From: Nautilia profundicola AmH
GTDB lineage: Bacteria; Campylobacterota; Campylobacteria; Campylobacterales; Nautiliaceae
Length of the DNA stretch: 64,000 nt
Assembly (NCBI RefSeq): GCF_000021725.1
Contig: NC_012115.1
Location: forward strand, 1,069,408 to 1,133,407
Direction: 5' to 3'
Both the position numbers and the translations under genes were made by a program. Positions 16,434 to 24,786 of this stretch are shown one piece after another. The notes beneath the pieces were generated by a model, which was given only the letters and a program-made list of their open reading frames with translations, did no database searches and had not been told where the DNA came from. The stretch's first letter is position 1. Each line of letters opens with the position of its first letter.

Positions 16434-16619
16434 ATGAAAAAGGCAATTTTAGTACCTTTAACTCTTGGTCTTGCTGCTGTTTCAAGTTTTGCTGACACTG
16501 TTTACGGTGGTGAAATTACTGTTGATTACACTGATTTCAAAGCTGCAGTTGTTCTTGCTATCGGTGTTACTATTACTGTAATGCTTGCAAGAAAAGCAAA
16601 ATCTTTCTTAAGAAGCTAA
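16434..16619 (+). CDS. Major coat protein (pVIII-like)
   Basis: 61 residues with the full architecture of a filamentous phage coat: signal peptide with cleavage after Ala20 (SSFA-DTVYGG), an acidic N terminus, a hydrophobic helix (FKAAVVLAIGVTITVMLA) and a basic C terminus (RKAKSFLRS) to contact DNA. The mature form would be 41 residues, shorter than the 46-50 of Pf1 or fd. The strongest Shine-Dalgarno in the prophage, AGGAGG, precedes it, consistent with high expression. It is followed after 6 bases by the helix-hairpin-helix protein gene. Confidence 0.9.
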   Translation: MKKAILVPLTLGLAAVSSFADTVYGGEITVDYTDFKAAVVLAIGVTITVMLARKAKSFLRS

Positions 16620-16625
16620 GGGAAA

Positions 16626-17048
16626 ATGAAAAAGCTCATTCTTCCCTTTTTTCTTTTTATTACATTGTTGTTAGCTGAAGGCACTTATGATGATGTATAT
16701 TTTACTGATATTGAAGAAAATATGACACTTATATTTGTTAATCATGCAGATTATCGCACATTATATGATGTTTTAAAAAGTTCTACTGAAGCAAATAATA
16801 TTTTAACTGAAAGATTAAATAATCGCGACAATGGTGGTATTACTTCTATCCAGCAGTTAGCTGATATAGACTATATTGGAACTGATGATCTTTATGATCT
16901 TAAACAGTATGCCTATAAGTGGACGGCGGACATAATTATAGATCCACGATTCGGAACAACATATCCACAAACTAATTTTCTTTATGGATTAAGTGGTATT
17001 TTAATTGGATTTATAGTTATGTTCGGCTTTATACGAGCGGTTTTATAG
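16626..17048 (+). CDS. Secreted helix-hairpin-helix protein with C-terminal membrane anchor
   Basis: 140 residues: signal peptide (MKKLILPFFLFITLLLAEG), a central domain and a C-terminal membrane helix (FLYGLSGILIGFIVMFGFI). The central region, about residues 38-95, has the ComEA-like spacing: VNHADYRTLYDVL, then AxxILTERLNNRDNGGITSIQQLAD, then YIGTDDLYDLKQY. This is the double helix-hairpin-helix pattern that binds DNA in competence protein ComEA. In the phage it would face the periplasm next to the coat gene. It may be a minor virion protein or a DNA-contacting assembly factor. The HhH call is from motif spacing only. Confidence 0.7.
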   Translation: MKKLILPFFLFITLLLAEGTYDDVYFTDIEENMTLIFVNHADYRTLYDVLKSSTEANNILTERLNNRDNGGITSIQQLADIDYIGTDDLYDLKQYAYKWTADIIIDPRFGTTYPQTNFLYGLSGILIGFIVMFGFIRAVL

Positions 17049-17054
17049 ATAAAA

Positions 17055-17176
17055 GCGCACAGGGAAACTGTTTCGGATTTTTCAGCTTTTTTCGCGGTCG
17101 CCGTCAGGAAGTTATGTAAGCCGATACTTGCGACCGCAAAAAAGCTAAGAAAAATCAGAAACAGGCAAACTGGCGC
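17055..17176 (+). repeat. Long imperfect inverted repeat (candidate packaging signal or origin)
   Basis: Arms 17068-17101 and 17130-17164 match over about 33 positions with one substitution and small indels, around a 28-base loop. An outer extension pairs GCGC at 17055-17058 with GCGC at 17173-17176. The segment is much more GC-rich than the flanking phage genes and carries no gene. In fd-type phages a long imperfect hairpin of this kind is the packaging signal. Confidence 0.75.
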
Positions 17177-17221
17177 ACTCCCGCCGAGCAGGCGTCAGAG
17201 ATAAACGTAAAAGGACTAAAA

Positions 17222-17326
17222 ATGCTTGGAATACCTGCATTTGATTATTTTTTCCAAATGTTTGTGATTATAACAATAGGAATAATGCTCCCTATTGCAG
17301 CAATTAATTTATTTAGGGATAAATAA
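17222..17326 (+). CDS. 34-residue hydrophobic protein, pVII/pIX-like minor coat candidate
   Basis: A 34-codon frame begins MLGIPAFDYFFQMFVIITIG, continues through a second hydrophobic run and ends NLFRDK. AAGGA lies upstream at the right distance. Its stop overlaps the adhesin ATG by one base (TAATG), so it is translationally coupled to it. Fd pVII and pIX are 33 and 32 residues, single-helix, and encoded beside the coat gene, so size, hydrophobicity and position agree. Sequence similarity at this length cannot be judged by eye. Confidence 0.7.
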   Translation: MLGIPAFDYFFQMFVIITIGIMLPIAAINLFRDK

Positions 17327-18840
17327 TGAAAAGAATAATAGTAATATTGTTTTTTTTGTTTAATTATGGTTATTCATATGATATATATTTGTATAAATAT
17401 AATAATGATTATTATAAAACTGTTTATACTGTAAATGGAATTGATTGGTCTTCATCTTTGTGTGCTGTTGGTGATACTTATGTAATTGATGGAACTACTC
17501 GTTATAGTGCTACTCCTTCAGATTTTCCAACTTATGATAGTAATTTTGTGTCTTGTGTTAATTATTATGTAACTTTTAAGTGTTCTGATTCTCCTGTTGC
17601 AATTTATTCAATTACTATCGACAATTATAATTATTGTTTAAATAATTACTCTGGTAATACTTTTAGTTCTGGCTATTTTATTGATAGTAATAATAATATT
17701 ATTTGTCCTGATGGGCAAACTTATAATTATGATACTGAACAATGTGAGGATATTCCTGAGTGTCCTACTACTGATGAATTAGATCAGCAAGCTATTCAAA
17801 AATGTGGTTCTTTGGATTTTGTTGAATACGAAAGTTGTAATCCTGATACTGGTGAAGTAACTATTACTTGTAAGTCTTGTTCTGATGTTATTTCTTTGTT
17901 GCAAGATTATTGTCAATCGAATTATGATTCTAATATTTCTGATTTTAATTGTTCTGAAAATCCTGATGGTTCTTTGACTCTTTCTGCTACTGAGTTTAAT
18001 TCTTCTTTATGTTTAATAAGTGATTCTGAACCTACAGATACAAATGTTACTGATTCTGATAATACATCTACTACCGATACAAATACTACTTCTACTGATA
18101 CAAATACAACTGATACTTCATCAGATTCAACATCTGATAGTTCTACTTCTGATACTGATTCAAATACTGATTCTTCTACCTCTGATAATTACACTTGTCC
18201 TGATCCTTGTTCTATTTATAAAGATGTTGGTGTTCAAGTTACTTCTTCTACAGTTGGTGATTATGTTTGTTTTACAATTACTTATCCTACTTATGGTGAT
18301 GATTGTATTTTAAAATATCATACTTCTGATAATACTCAAGCTGGGCCTAATTGTGTTGCTGGTTGTGATGATTCTTCTACTACAAGTGTTACTAATAATG
18401 TTACTACTGCTACTGTAACTGTAGATGTTTCTGGTGTTGAAGAGAGGCTTGATAGTATTAATCAAAAACTCGATGATTTTAAAAACATGACTCCTGATAG
18501 TAATTTTACTGTAGATGGTTCTGATTCTGATACTGATTCTTTTATTTCTCAGTTTGGTGAATTTTTTAATAATGTTGGTGATGATATTACTAAGATTAAA
18601 GATTCTTTTTCTCAAGTTTCAGGAATGTTAAATGAAGATAATTATAAATTAACTGCTTTTAATTCTGATGCTACTACTTGTCCTATTTCTGCTACTATTT
18701 TTGGAAAAGATTTTAATGTTGATTTTTGTTCTTTTATTTTGCCTTTTCGTCCTCTTCTTTCAATATTTTTTACTGTTGTATTTAATTTTCTTGTTATTAA
18801 ATATTTTCTTAAATTAGTTATTTCTAAGGAGGATAAATAA
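17326..18840 (+). CDS. pIII-like adsorption protein
   Basis: 504 residues. A signal peptide (MKRIIVILFFLFNYGYS) leads a cysteine-rich N-terminal domain (residues about 20-240). A low-complexity Asp/Ser/Thr linker (about 242-289) follows, then a second cysteine-containing domain, a helical segment (VEERLDSINQKLDDFKNM) and a C-terminal membrane anchor (about 475-498). Signal, receptor domain, flexible linker, second domain and anchor is the layout of pIII and of TspB-like proteins. It should tip the virion and bind the host. Codons are strongly T-ending. The linker is built from degenerate repeats and could vary in length between strains. Confidence 0.8.
   Translation: MKRIIVILFFLFNYGYSYDIYLYKYNNDYYKTVYTVNGIDWSSSLCAVGDTYVIDGTTRYSATPSDFPTYDSNFVSCVNYYVTFKCSDSPVAIYSITIDNYNYCLNNYSGNTFSSGYFIDSNNNIICPDGQTYNYDTEQCEDIPECPTTDELDQQAIQKCGSLDFVEYESCNPDTGEVTITCKSCSDVISLLQDYCQSNYDSNISDFNCSENPDGSLTLSATEFNSSLCLISDSEPTDTNVTDSDNTSTTDTNTTSTDTNTTDTSSDSTSDSSTSDTDSNTDSSTSDNYTCPDPCSIYKDVGVQVTSSTVGDYVCFTITYPTYGDDCILKYHTSDNTQAGPNCVAGCDDSSTTSVTNNVTTATVTVDVSGVEERLDSINQKLDDFKNMTPDSNFTVDGSDSDTDSFISQFGEFFNNVGDDITKIKDSFSQVSGMLNEDNYKLTAFNSDATTCPISATIFGKDFNVDFCSFILPFRPLLSIFFTVVFNFLVIKYFLKLVISKEDK
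18049..18192 (+). repeat. Low-complexity Asp/Ser/Thr-coding repeat (adhesin linker)
   Basis: Degenerate tandem codon repeats of the GATACAAATACTACTTCTAC type encode the flexible linker of the pIII-like protein. They also create overlapping open frames that are not genes. Confidence 0.65.
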
Positions 18841-19262
18841 TGGCTTATATTATTAATGCTATTGGTTGGTTAATTAATTTTTTTGCAAGCGGTAAGGCCA
18901 AAAGTGCTGCTTTGTTTCCATTAAAAATTACTGCTACTACTTTAACTGTTGCTGCAATTTCATTATATATTTCTGCTTATCTTTTATTAGCTTCTTTTTT
19001 TGTTTTACTTTTTAACAAATTTCACGATATTCTTAATTCTTATAATGATATTTCTTTTTCTGATCCTACTATTAATTCTATTTGGAATGCTTTTTTAGGT
19101 GTTATGAATGTAACTGGTTTGTCTTCTGCTTTTTCTTCTGCTTTTGCTTTGTTTTTAACTTTATATTTTACATATTTTGGTGTAAAAATTGCAAAAATTG
19201 TTGCTAATACTTCTATGACTATTTCTTCAAAATTAAATGAAACTTTAAGAACGGTGGATTAA
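18840..19262 (+). CDS. pVI-like minor coat membrane protein
   Basis: 140 residues with three hydrophobic segments: near residues 5-20, 35-65 (TTLTVAAISLYISAYLLLASFFVLLF) and 95-122 (SSAFSSAFALFLTLYFTYFGVKIA). This resembles the pVI/DUF2523-type proteins that sit between the adhesin and Zot genes in Pf1- and CTX-like phages. AAGGAGG precedes the ATG, which overlaps the adhesin stop by one base. It ends one base before the Zot start. Confidence 0.7.
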   Translation: MAYIINAIGWLINFFASGKAKSAALFPLKITATTLTVAAISLYISAYLLLASFFVLLFNKFHDILNSYNDISFSDPTINSIWNAFLGVMNVTGLSSAFSSAFALFLTLYFTYFGVKIAKIVANTSMTISSKLNETLRTVD

Positions 19263-19263
19263 A

Positions 19264-20433
19264 ATGATTTATTTAATAACAGGCGTTCCAGGAAGTGGAA
19301 AAACATATTTTGCGGTTCATTATATTTATACTCAATTAATTTCAAAAAATCCTAAATATCAAAAGATCTACACAAACATAAATCTTAATTTCAAAAAATG
19401 CGACAAAATAAAAAAAGACTTTGTAAAGCCATTAATATTAGATGATCTATTAAAAAGAATTGAGCAGGATTATTTATTATCCGAAAAATTTAAAAACAAT
19501 GAACTATTTGATGAAGAAACTGGTGAGCAGGTAACCGATTATGACGCTTATGTTAGAGGCAAATTAAAACTTTTTGAAGATTATGAGCATTCTTTAATAA
19601 TTTTAGATGAATGCCATTTATATTTTACCGAACAGGTAGATCCTAAAATGTTAAGGTTTTTATCTTATCATAGGCATTTCGATATAGATATGTATCTTAT
19701 TACTCAAAACAAATCGCTCATCAATAGAAAATATCTTGCATTTGTTGAAAATATGTATATTGGAATTAATCCTTCAAAAAGATTATTTTCAAAAGTATTT
19801 GTATATAAACTATATGCAAGCTGGAAAGAATATAAGTCTAATTATGTTGGAAAAGAGAAATTAAAATTTGATAAAAAAATAGCTGATCTTTACAATTCAG
19901 GATCTAACAAAATACAAAAATCTCTTGTTTCTAAACTTCTTATTCCTTTATTTTTTGCAATTGTTATAGTTTTCTTTTTATATAAAGGTGTTTCTAACTT
20001 TATTTCTTGTGGTTCTTTTACTGGCTGTTCAAAAAATCATACAGAAACTACTAAAAAACATTTATCTAATAAACAAAATAATATTGCAGATCATAATCGT
20101 AATCCCATTAATTCTAATTCTGAAATATCAAATAAAAAAGCACATAATGTAAATATAGAAGATGATATATCCGATTATCAGTTTTTTTATCAGTTAAATT
20201 GTTTTAAAATGAAATGTATTGTAAACAATCAGTTTTCTATTTCATATTATTTAATAAAAACACTTCCAAAAATATCTGATACAAAAATATTTTATGAAAT
20301 TACCGCAGGTCACGGGAAAATTATATACCTTGCCACAAATTTAGATCTATCAAAATTCAATCCTAATCAAAACACTTACGGGGGTAAAAAAGATGAAAAA
20401 GATAATATTCTACCTTTTGGTTCTCGCAAATAG
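19264..20433 (+). CDS. zot: Zot-family phage assembly ATPase (pI-like)
   Basis: 389 residues. Walker A is GVPGSGKT at 7-14 and Walker B LIILDE at 111-116, followed by CHLYF as in Zot. SYHRHFDIDMYLITQNKSLIN (about 134-154) matches the family's sensor region. A single membrane helix lies near 224-243 (LLIPLFFAIVIVFFLY), with a periplasmic C-terminal domain. It powers extrusion of the virion across the inner membrane together with the secretin. Homologues in Vibrio and Campylobacter concisus are discussed as toxins; nothing here shows toxicity. Its end overlaps the secretin gene by 41 bases in another frame. Confidence 0.92.
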   Translation: MIYLITGVPGSGKTYFAVHYIYTQLISKNPKYQKIYTNINLNFKKCDKIKKDFVKPLILDDLLKRIEQDYLLSEKFKNNELFDEETGEQVTDYDAYVRGKLKLFEDYEHSLIILDECHLYFTEQVDPKMLRFLSYHRHFDIDMYLITQNKSLINRKYLAFVENMYIGINPSKRLFSKVFVYKLYASWKEYKSNYVGKEKLKFDKKIADLYNSGSNKIQKSLVSKLLIPLFFAIVIVFFLYKGVSNFISCGSFTGCSKNHTETTKKHLSNKQNNIADHNRNPINSNSEISNKKAHNVNIEDDISDYQFFYQLNCFKMKCIVNNQFSISYYLIKTLPKISDTKIFYEITAGHGKIIYLATNLDLSKFNPNQNTYGGKKDEKDNILPFGSRK

Positions 20434-21583
20434 TTTAGTATTTGCTTATGATCTTAAGCAAGCCGATTTTGCTACTTTTTGCAATTATGTTTCATATCAT
20501 GTAAATAAAAACATTGTTATATCAGAGGAAGTTCCGACAAATTTCAGTGTTTTTATGCCTACTGACAATATGACCCAAAATGATATTCTTACCGCTTTTT
20601 TTACTATATTAAAATCAAAGAAACTTGATTACAAAATTATAAACAATTCCACTATTCTTATTTACAAAAAAATACAAAAAAAAGAAAAGCCTAAATTGGA
20701 AAATTTTGTAATCAGATTTAATTATGTTCCAAAAAAAGTGTTAAAAGATTATTTAAAGAATTTCTATTCTAATTACAAATATCAAATTTTTCAAAACAGA
20801 TTATTAATTACATGTACGCCTGTTGATTATTTCAAAATAAAAACTGCCATATCTCATTTACAAAACTCTTATAAAAAAGCAAATATTAATTTTCTTATTA
20901 CTGTTATAAACAATAAAAAAGCAAAAGAAATTGGCACAGATCTTAATATCAAAAGTCCTTTTCATTCTTCCGCTTTATTTGATTTAGTTACTGATACTGC
21001 GGTAGTCAGTTCAAGCATTACGAATAATTTTTCTGCATTTATTAAGTTTCTTAATTCAAAAGGTGCAGCCGAAACAATATCAAAGCCTACTATTTTATTA
21101 ATTGATAGTTCAAATTATACACTTGAAAGTGTTCATTCTATACCTTATGTTACGAAGTCCGTAACTACTGACAAAGACGGAAATCCAGTAACGCAAACTG
21201 ATTTAAAATATAAAGACGTCGGACTTAAAATTTATATAAAAAATGTATATATTACTGACAGATCTATTGATTTTGATATGGATATTTATGTTGAAAGTAT
21301 CGTTTCTTATGATAATGATAAGCCTATAACAGATACTAAACATTTTAACACTCATGTTCAGCTTACCAAAAAATCAAGTGGTTATCTTATTGCTGGTCTT
21401 AGAACTGTTACTAAAATCAGTGAAGATAGCGGTGTTCCTGTTTTAAAAGATATTCCTATATTAGGAATTTTATTTCAAAAAAACAAAAAATCAGTTGAAG
21501 ATCTTAGTTTTAGTTTTTATATTTCAACGAACTTTTTTGCAGAAAATACTCGCAAAACAGCACCACGCGAGGCGCGCCCGTGA
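20393..21583 (+). CDS. Phage secretin (pIV-like outer membrane channel)
   Basis: 396 residues with a signal peptide (MKKIIFYLLVLANSLVFA). N-terminal N0/N1-type domains cover about 20-165, and the secretin domain follows (INFLITVINNKKAKEIG; ETISKPTILLIDSSNYTLESV). It ends with the diagnostic SGVPVLKDIPILGILFQKN. It forms the outer membrane gate through which phage leave without lysis. Many inoviruses use a host secretin; this one carries its own, placed after Zot. GGGGGT lies at 20380-20385 before the ATG. The last ten codons, encoding RKTAPREARP, are part of a GC-rich inverted repeat. Confidence 0.93.
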   Translation: MKKIIFYLLVLANSLVFAYDLKQADFATFCNYVSYHVNKNIVISEEVPTNFSVFMPTDNMTQNDILTAFFTILKSKKLDYKIINNSTILIYKKIQKKEKPKLENFVIRFNYVPKKVLKDYLKNFYSNYKYQIFQNRLLITCTPVDYFKIKTAISHLQNSYKKANINFLITVINNKKAKEIGTDLNIKSPFHSSALFDLVTDTAVVSSSITNNFSAFIKFLNSKGAAETISKPTILLIDSSNYTLESVHSIPYVTKSVTTDKDGNPVTQTDLKYKDVGLKIYIKNVYITDRSIDFDMDIYVESIVSYDNDKPITDTKHFNTHVQLTKKSSGYLIAGLRTVTKISEDSGVPVLKDIPILGILFQKNKKSVEDLSFSFYISTNFFAENTRKTAPREARP

Positions 21584-21612
21584 GGACGCACCGCAGCGGG
21601 GTGATGTTTTGC
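21552..21612 (+). repeat. GC-rich inverted repeat between secretin and rep (candidate origin)
   Basis: GCAAAACA-G-CACC (21552-21564) pairs with GGTG-A-TGTTTTGC (21600-21612), 12 of 13 positions. The 35-base centre is very GC-rich and includes the 8-base palindrome GGCGCGCC. It covers the secretin stop and lies 53 bases before rep. Location and composition suit a replication origin or packaging hairpin, but no known nick site was recognised. Confidence 0.65.
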
Positions 21613-21652
21613 CTCTTGGCCATTTATAAAGTAATTTCGTCAAAATTTTTTA

Positions 21653-21658
21653 GGGGGT
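21653..21658 (+). promoter_or_regulatory. GGGGGT leader of rep
   Basis: TTTTTTAGGGGGTTAAAAAT directly before the rep ATG. The same GGGGGT(T)-type leader precedes int (14805), secretin (20380) and the leftward 112-residue gene (14440-14445, minus), and GGGGTT precedes the ssDNA-binding candidate (15815). It serves as the ribosome-binding site and may be a translational operator. Confidence 0.5.
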
Positions 21659-21665
21659 TAAAAAT

Positions 21666-23147
<1,482 letters not shown>

Positions 23148-23173
23148 AATTTTAAAAAATTCAAGGAGAAAAA

Positions 23174-23440
23174 TTGAATATTGATGAAATCATAAAAAAC
23201 CTTGAAAAAGAAGGATATACCAATATATTTATCTGGTCGGATACAAAAGGCACACATTACGACTGGCACACACATCCGTATGAAGAAATAAGAATTATGA
23301 TAAAAGGCGAAATGATAATAAACACAAAAGAAAAAACCTATCTGTTAAAAGCGGGAGATAAATTAAAAGTACCGGCAGGTGAAGAACATAATGCAGAAAT
23401 TTTAGAAGACTGCGAATATATTTGCGCTTCGAAAATATGA
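23174..23440 (+). CDS. Small cupin-fold protein
   Basis: 88 residues from a TTG start at 23174 with AAGGAG upstream. The cupin core is clear: THYDWHTHPYEEIRIMIKGE (metal-ligand His and Glu), then LLKAGDKLKVPAGEEHNAEI (second His). Single-domain cupins of this size bind a metal and often a small ligand, but the function is unknown. It sits between the tRNA pair and rnpB, and the rnpB -10 box directly follows its stop. Confidence 0.82.
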   Translation: MNIDEIIKNLEKEGYTNIFIWSDTKGTHYDWHTHPYEEIRIMIKGEMIINTKEKTYLLKAGDKLKVPAGEEHNAEILEDCEYICASKI

Positions 23441-23446
23441 TATAAT
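23441..23446 (+). promoter_or_regulatory. -10 element of rnpB
   Basis: TATAAT, eight bases before the first paired base of the RNase P RNA. No strong -35 is visible, as is usual in this phylum. Confidence 0.6.
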
Positions 23447-23453
23447 TATATAT

Positions 23454-23776
23454 AGGCATACCGAGAGAGTGCTGGGAAACCAGAGGAAAGTCCGGGCTGC
23501 AGCAAGGCAGGGGTCAGTCTAACGGACTGCCGTCGAAAGACGAGGGAAAGTGCCACAGAAAAAAAACCGCCGATGGGCATTATGCCACAGGCAAGGGTGA
23601 AAAGGTGAGGTAAGAGCTCACCGGGAATATGGCGACATATTCCGACATGGTAAACCCACCCCGCAGCAAGAAGGGATGGTAAAGCCTTGCATCTATACCC
23701 TTCGCATGAGTGGCACCGTAAGGTGTGCGCCGAGATAAATACTCTCATAAACAGAACCCGGCTTACAGGTATGCCT
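23454..23776 (+). ncRNA. rnpB: RNase P RNA (M1 RNA)
   Basis: About 323 bases, bacterial type A. The ends pair (AGGCATACC with GGTATGCCT, helix P1). Conserved CR-I GAGGAAAGTCCGGGC is near the 5' end. GAGGGAAAGTGCCACAGAAA and the 3' conserved AGATAAATACTCTCATAAAC followed by ACAGAACCCGGCTTA are all present. The RNA is the catalytic subunit that removes 5' leaders from pre-tRNAs. Its 3' end overlaps by two bases the stop of the convergent TPR-protein gene. Confidence 0.97.
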
Positions 23777-24743
23777 AAAACTCAATATCTTTTAATTCTT
23801 TCTTTTCAACAATATTGAACAACACTTTATGTTTGAATAATTGATGGCAATTCGGACATCTTGTAGAATAAAGCGGAAATATTTTTTTACAGTTTTGACA
23901 TACATATTCAAATTCCAAATCCGCAAAATTGTGCTTTAACTGTTTTAACACCTCTATTTCAAAGGGCGCTTTTTTATCATATTCACATAAATGTTTAGCG
24001 GCTAAAACATTCATAAATTTTTCTTCATAAGGTATATCGCTTCTATGCCAGTACAAATCCAAATATTCGTATATTTTTTCTTCGGGAATTTCTTTATAAG
24101 CCTTATTCGGATCAGTCGAAAACAGTACTTTTAAATATTCCCTTCTTATAAAAGGATATTTTTTATATACGTCTTCAATTGTTTTAACATCTTTACAAAA
24201 TTCGATGTCACATTCGTTTTTTAAACTTAATTTAAAAAGTGCGTATGCTTTTTCTTCTGTTAAAGAAACTTCCAATTCTTCAAATATTTCTAAAATATTT
24301 ACAATTTCATTCATATTATCGAGTTTTTCATCTATAAGTATCAACAGTTTCAGTGTCTCTACATCTCTTGGCTTTGTAGAAAGTATCTGATACGCTGTTT
24401 TTTTGGCTTTTTCTAAAAACCCCGCTTTGTAATAGAGTTTTGCGATATGTCTTAATATTTCGTTGCTTTTTAAGTTTTTACTTATCCACAAATAAATTTT
24501 CAATGATTTTTCAAAATCACCCTCTTTTTCATAAGCTTTTGCCAGTAGATAAAGAGCGTCGATAGAAGCTTCGTCGAGTTTTAAATTTTCTATTTTGATG
24601 TATTCAAAATCTTTCAAAAACTCTTCAAGCCTTTTTTCCCTATAATATTCTCTAAGTTTTCCAAGTCCGATAGTGATAAGTACACTTAATAAAACTATTA
24701 CAAAAAACATTATCACACTAAAAAGCGGGTCTCTAAAATCCAT
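23775..24743 (-). CDS. LapB/YciM-like TPR protein with C-terminal zinc ribbon
   Basis: 322 residues. One N-terminal membrane helix (residues 8-28) is followed by tandem tetratricopeptide-like helices (SIDALYLLAKAYEKEGDFEKSLKIYLWI, then RHIAKLYYKAGFLEKAKKTAYQIL). A C-terminal rubredoxin-like metal site reads CQNCKKIFPLYSTRCPNCHQLF. This order matches LapB, which in gammaproteobacteria helps FtsH control LpxC and thus LPS synthesis. It is shorter than the E. coli protein (389) and the role here is inferred. It is divergent from dnaG and convergent with rnpB. Confidence 0.75.
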   Translation of the reverse strand: MDFRDPLFSVIMFFVIVLLSVLITIGLGKLREYYREKRLEEFLKDFEYIKIENLKLDEASIDALYLLAKAYEKEGDFEKSLKIYLWISKNLKSNEILRHIAKLYYKAGFLEKAKKTAYQILSTKPRDVETLKLLILIDEKLDNMNEIVNILEIFEELEVSLTEEKAYALFKLSLKNECDIEFCKDVKTIEDVYKKYPFIRREYLKVLFSTDPNKAYKEIPEEKIYEYLDLYWHRSDIPYEEKFMNVLAAKHLCEYDKKAPFEIEVLKQLKHNFADLEFEYVCQNCKKIFPLYSTRCPNCHQLFKHKVLFNIVEKKELKDIEF

Positions 24744-24774
24744 ACATCACCTTTTGGGTTTTATAAAATTTTAC

Positions 24775-24780
24775 TATAAT
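24775..24780 (+). promoter_or_regulatory. -10 element placing dnaG transcription at its ATG
   Basis: ACTATAATTTCGTTATG: TATAAT ends six bases before the dnaG start codon, so +1 would be at or next to the A of ATG. No Shine-Dalgarno is present, which suggests a leaderless message. Confidence 0.5.
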
Positions 24781-24786
24781 TTCGTT

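Noticed and set aside
18020..18313. 97-codon plus-strand ORF rich in Leu/Ile
   Set aside because: A frame-shifted shadow of the Asp/Ser/Thr linker repeat in the adhesin gene; no ribosome-binding site.
20393..20433. Frameshift between Zot and secretin
   Set aside because: Both proteins have complete ends; secretin has its own signal peptide and ribosome-binding site. It is a genuine 41-base overlap.
23446..23748. 100-codon minus-strand ORF
   Set aside because: Lies entirely antisense to the RNase P RNA and encodes a low-quality sequence.
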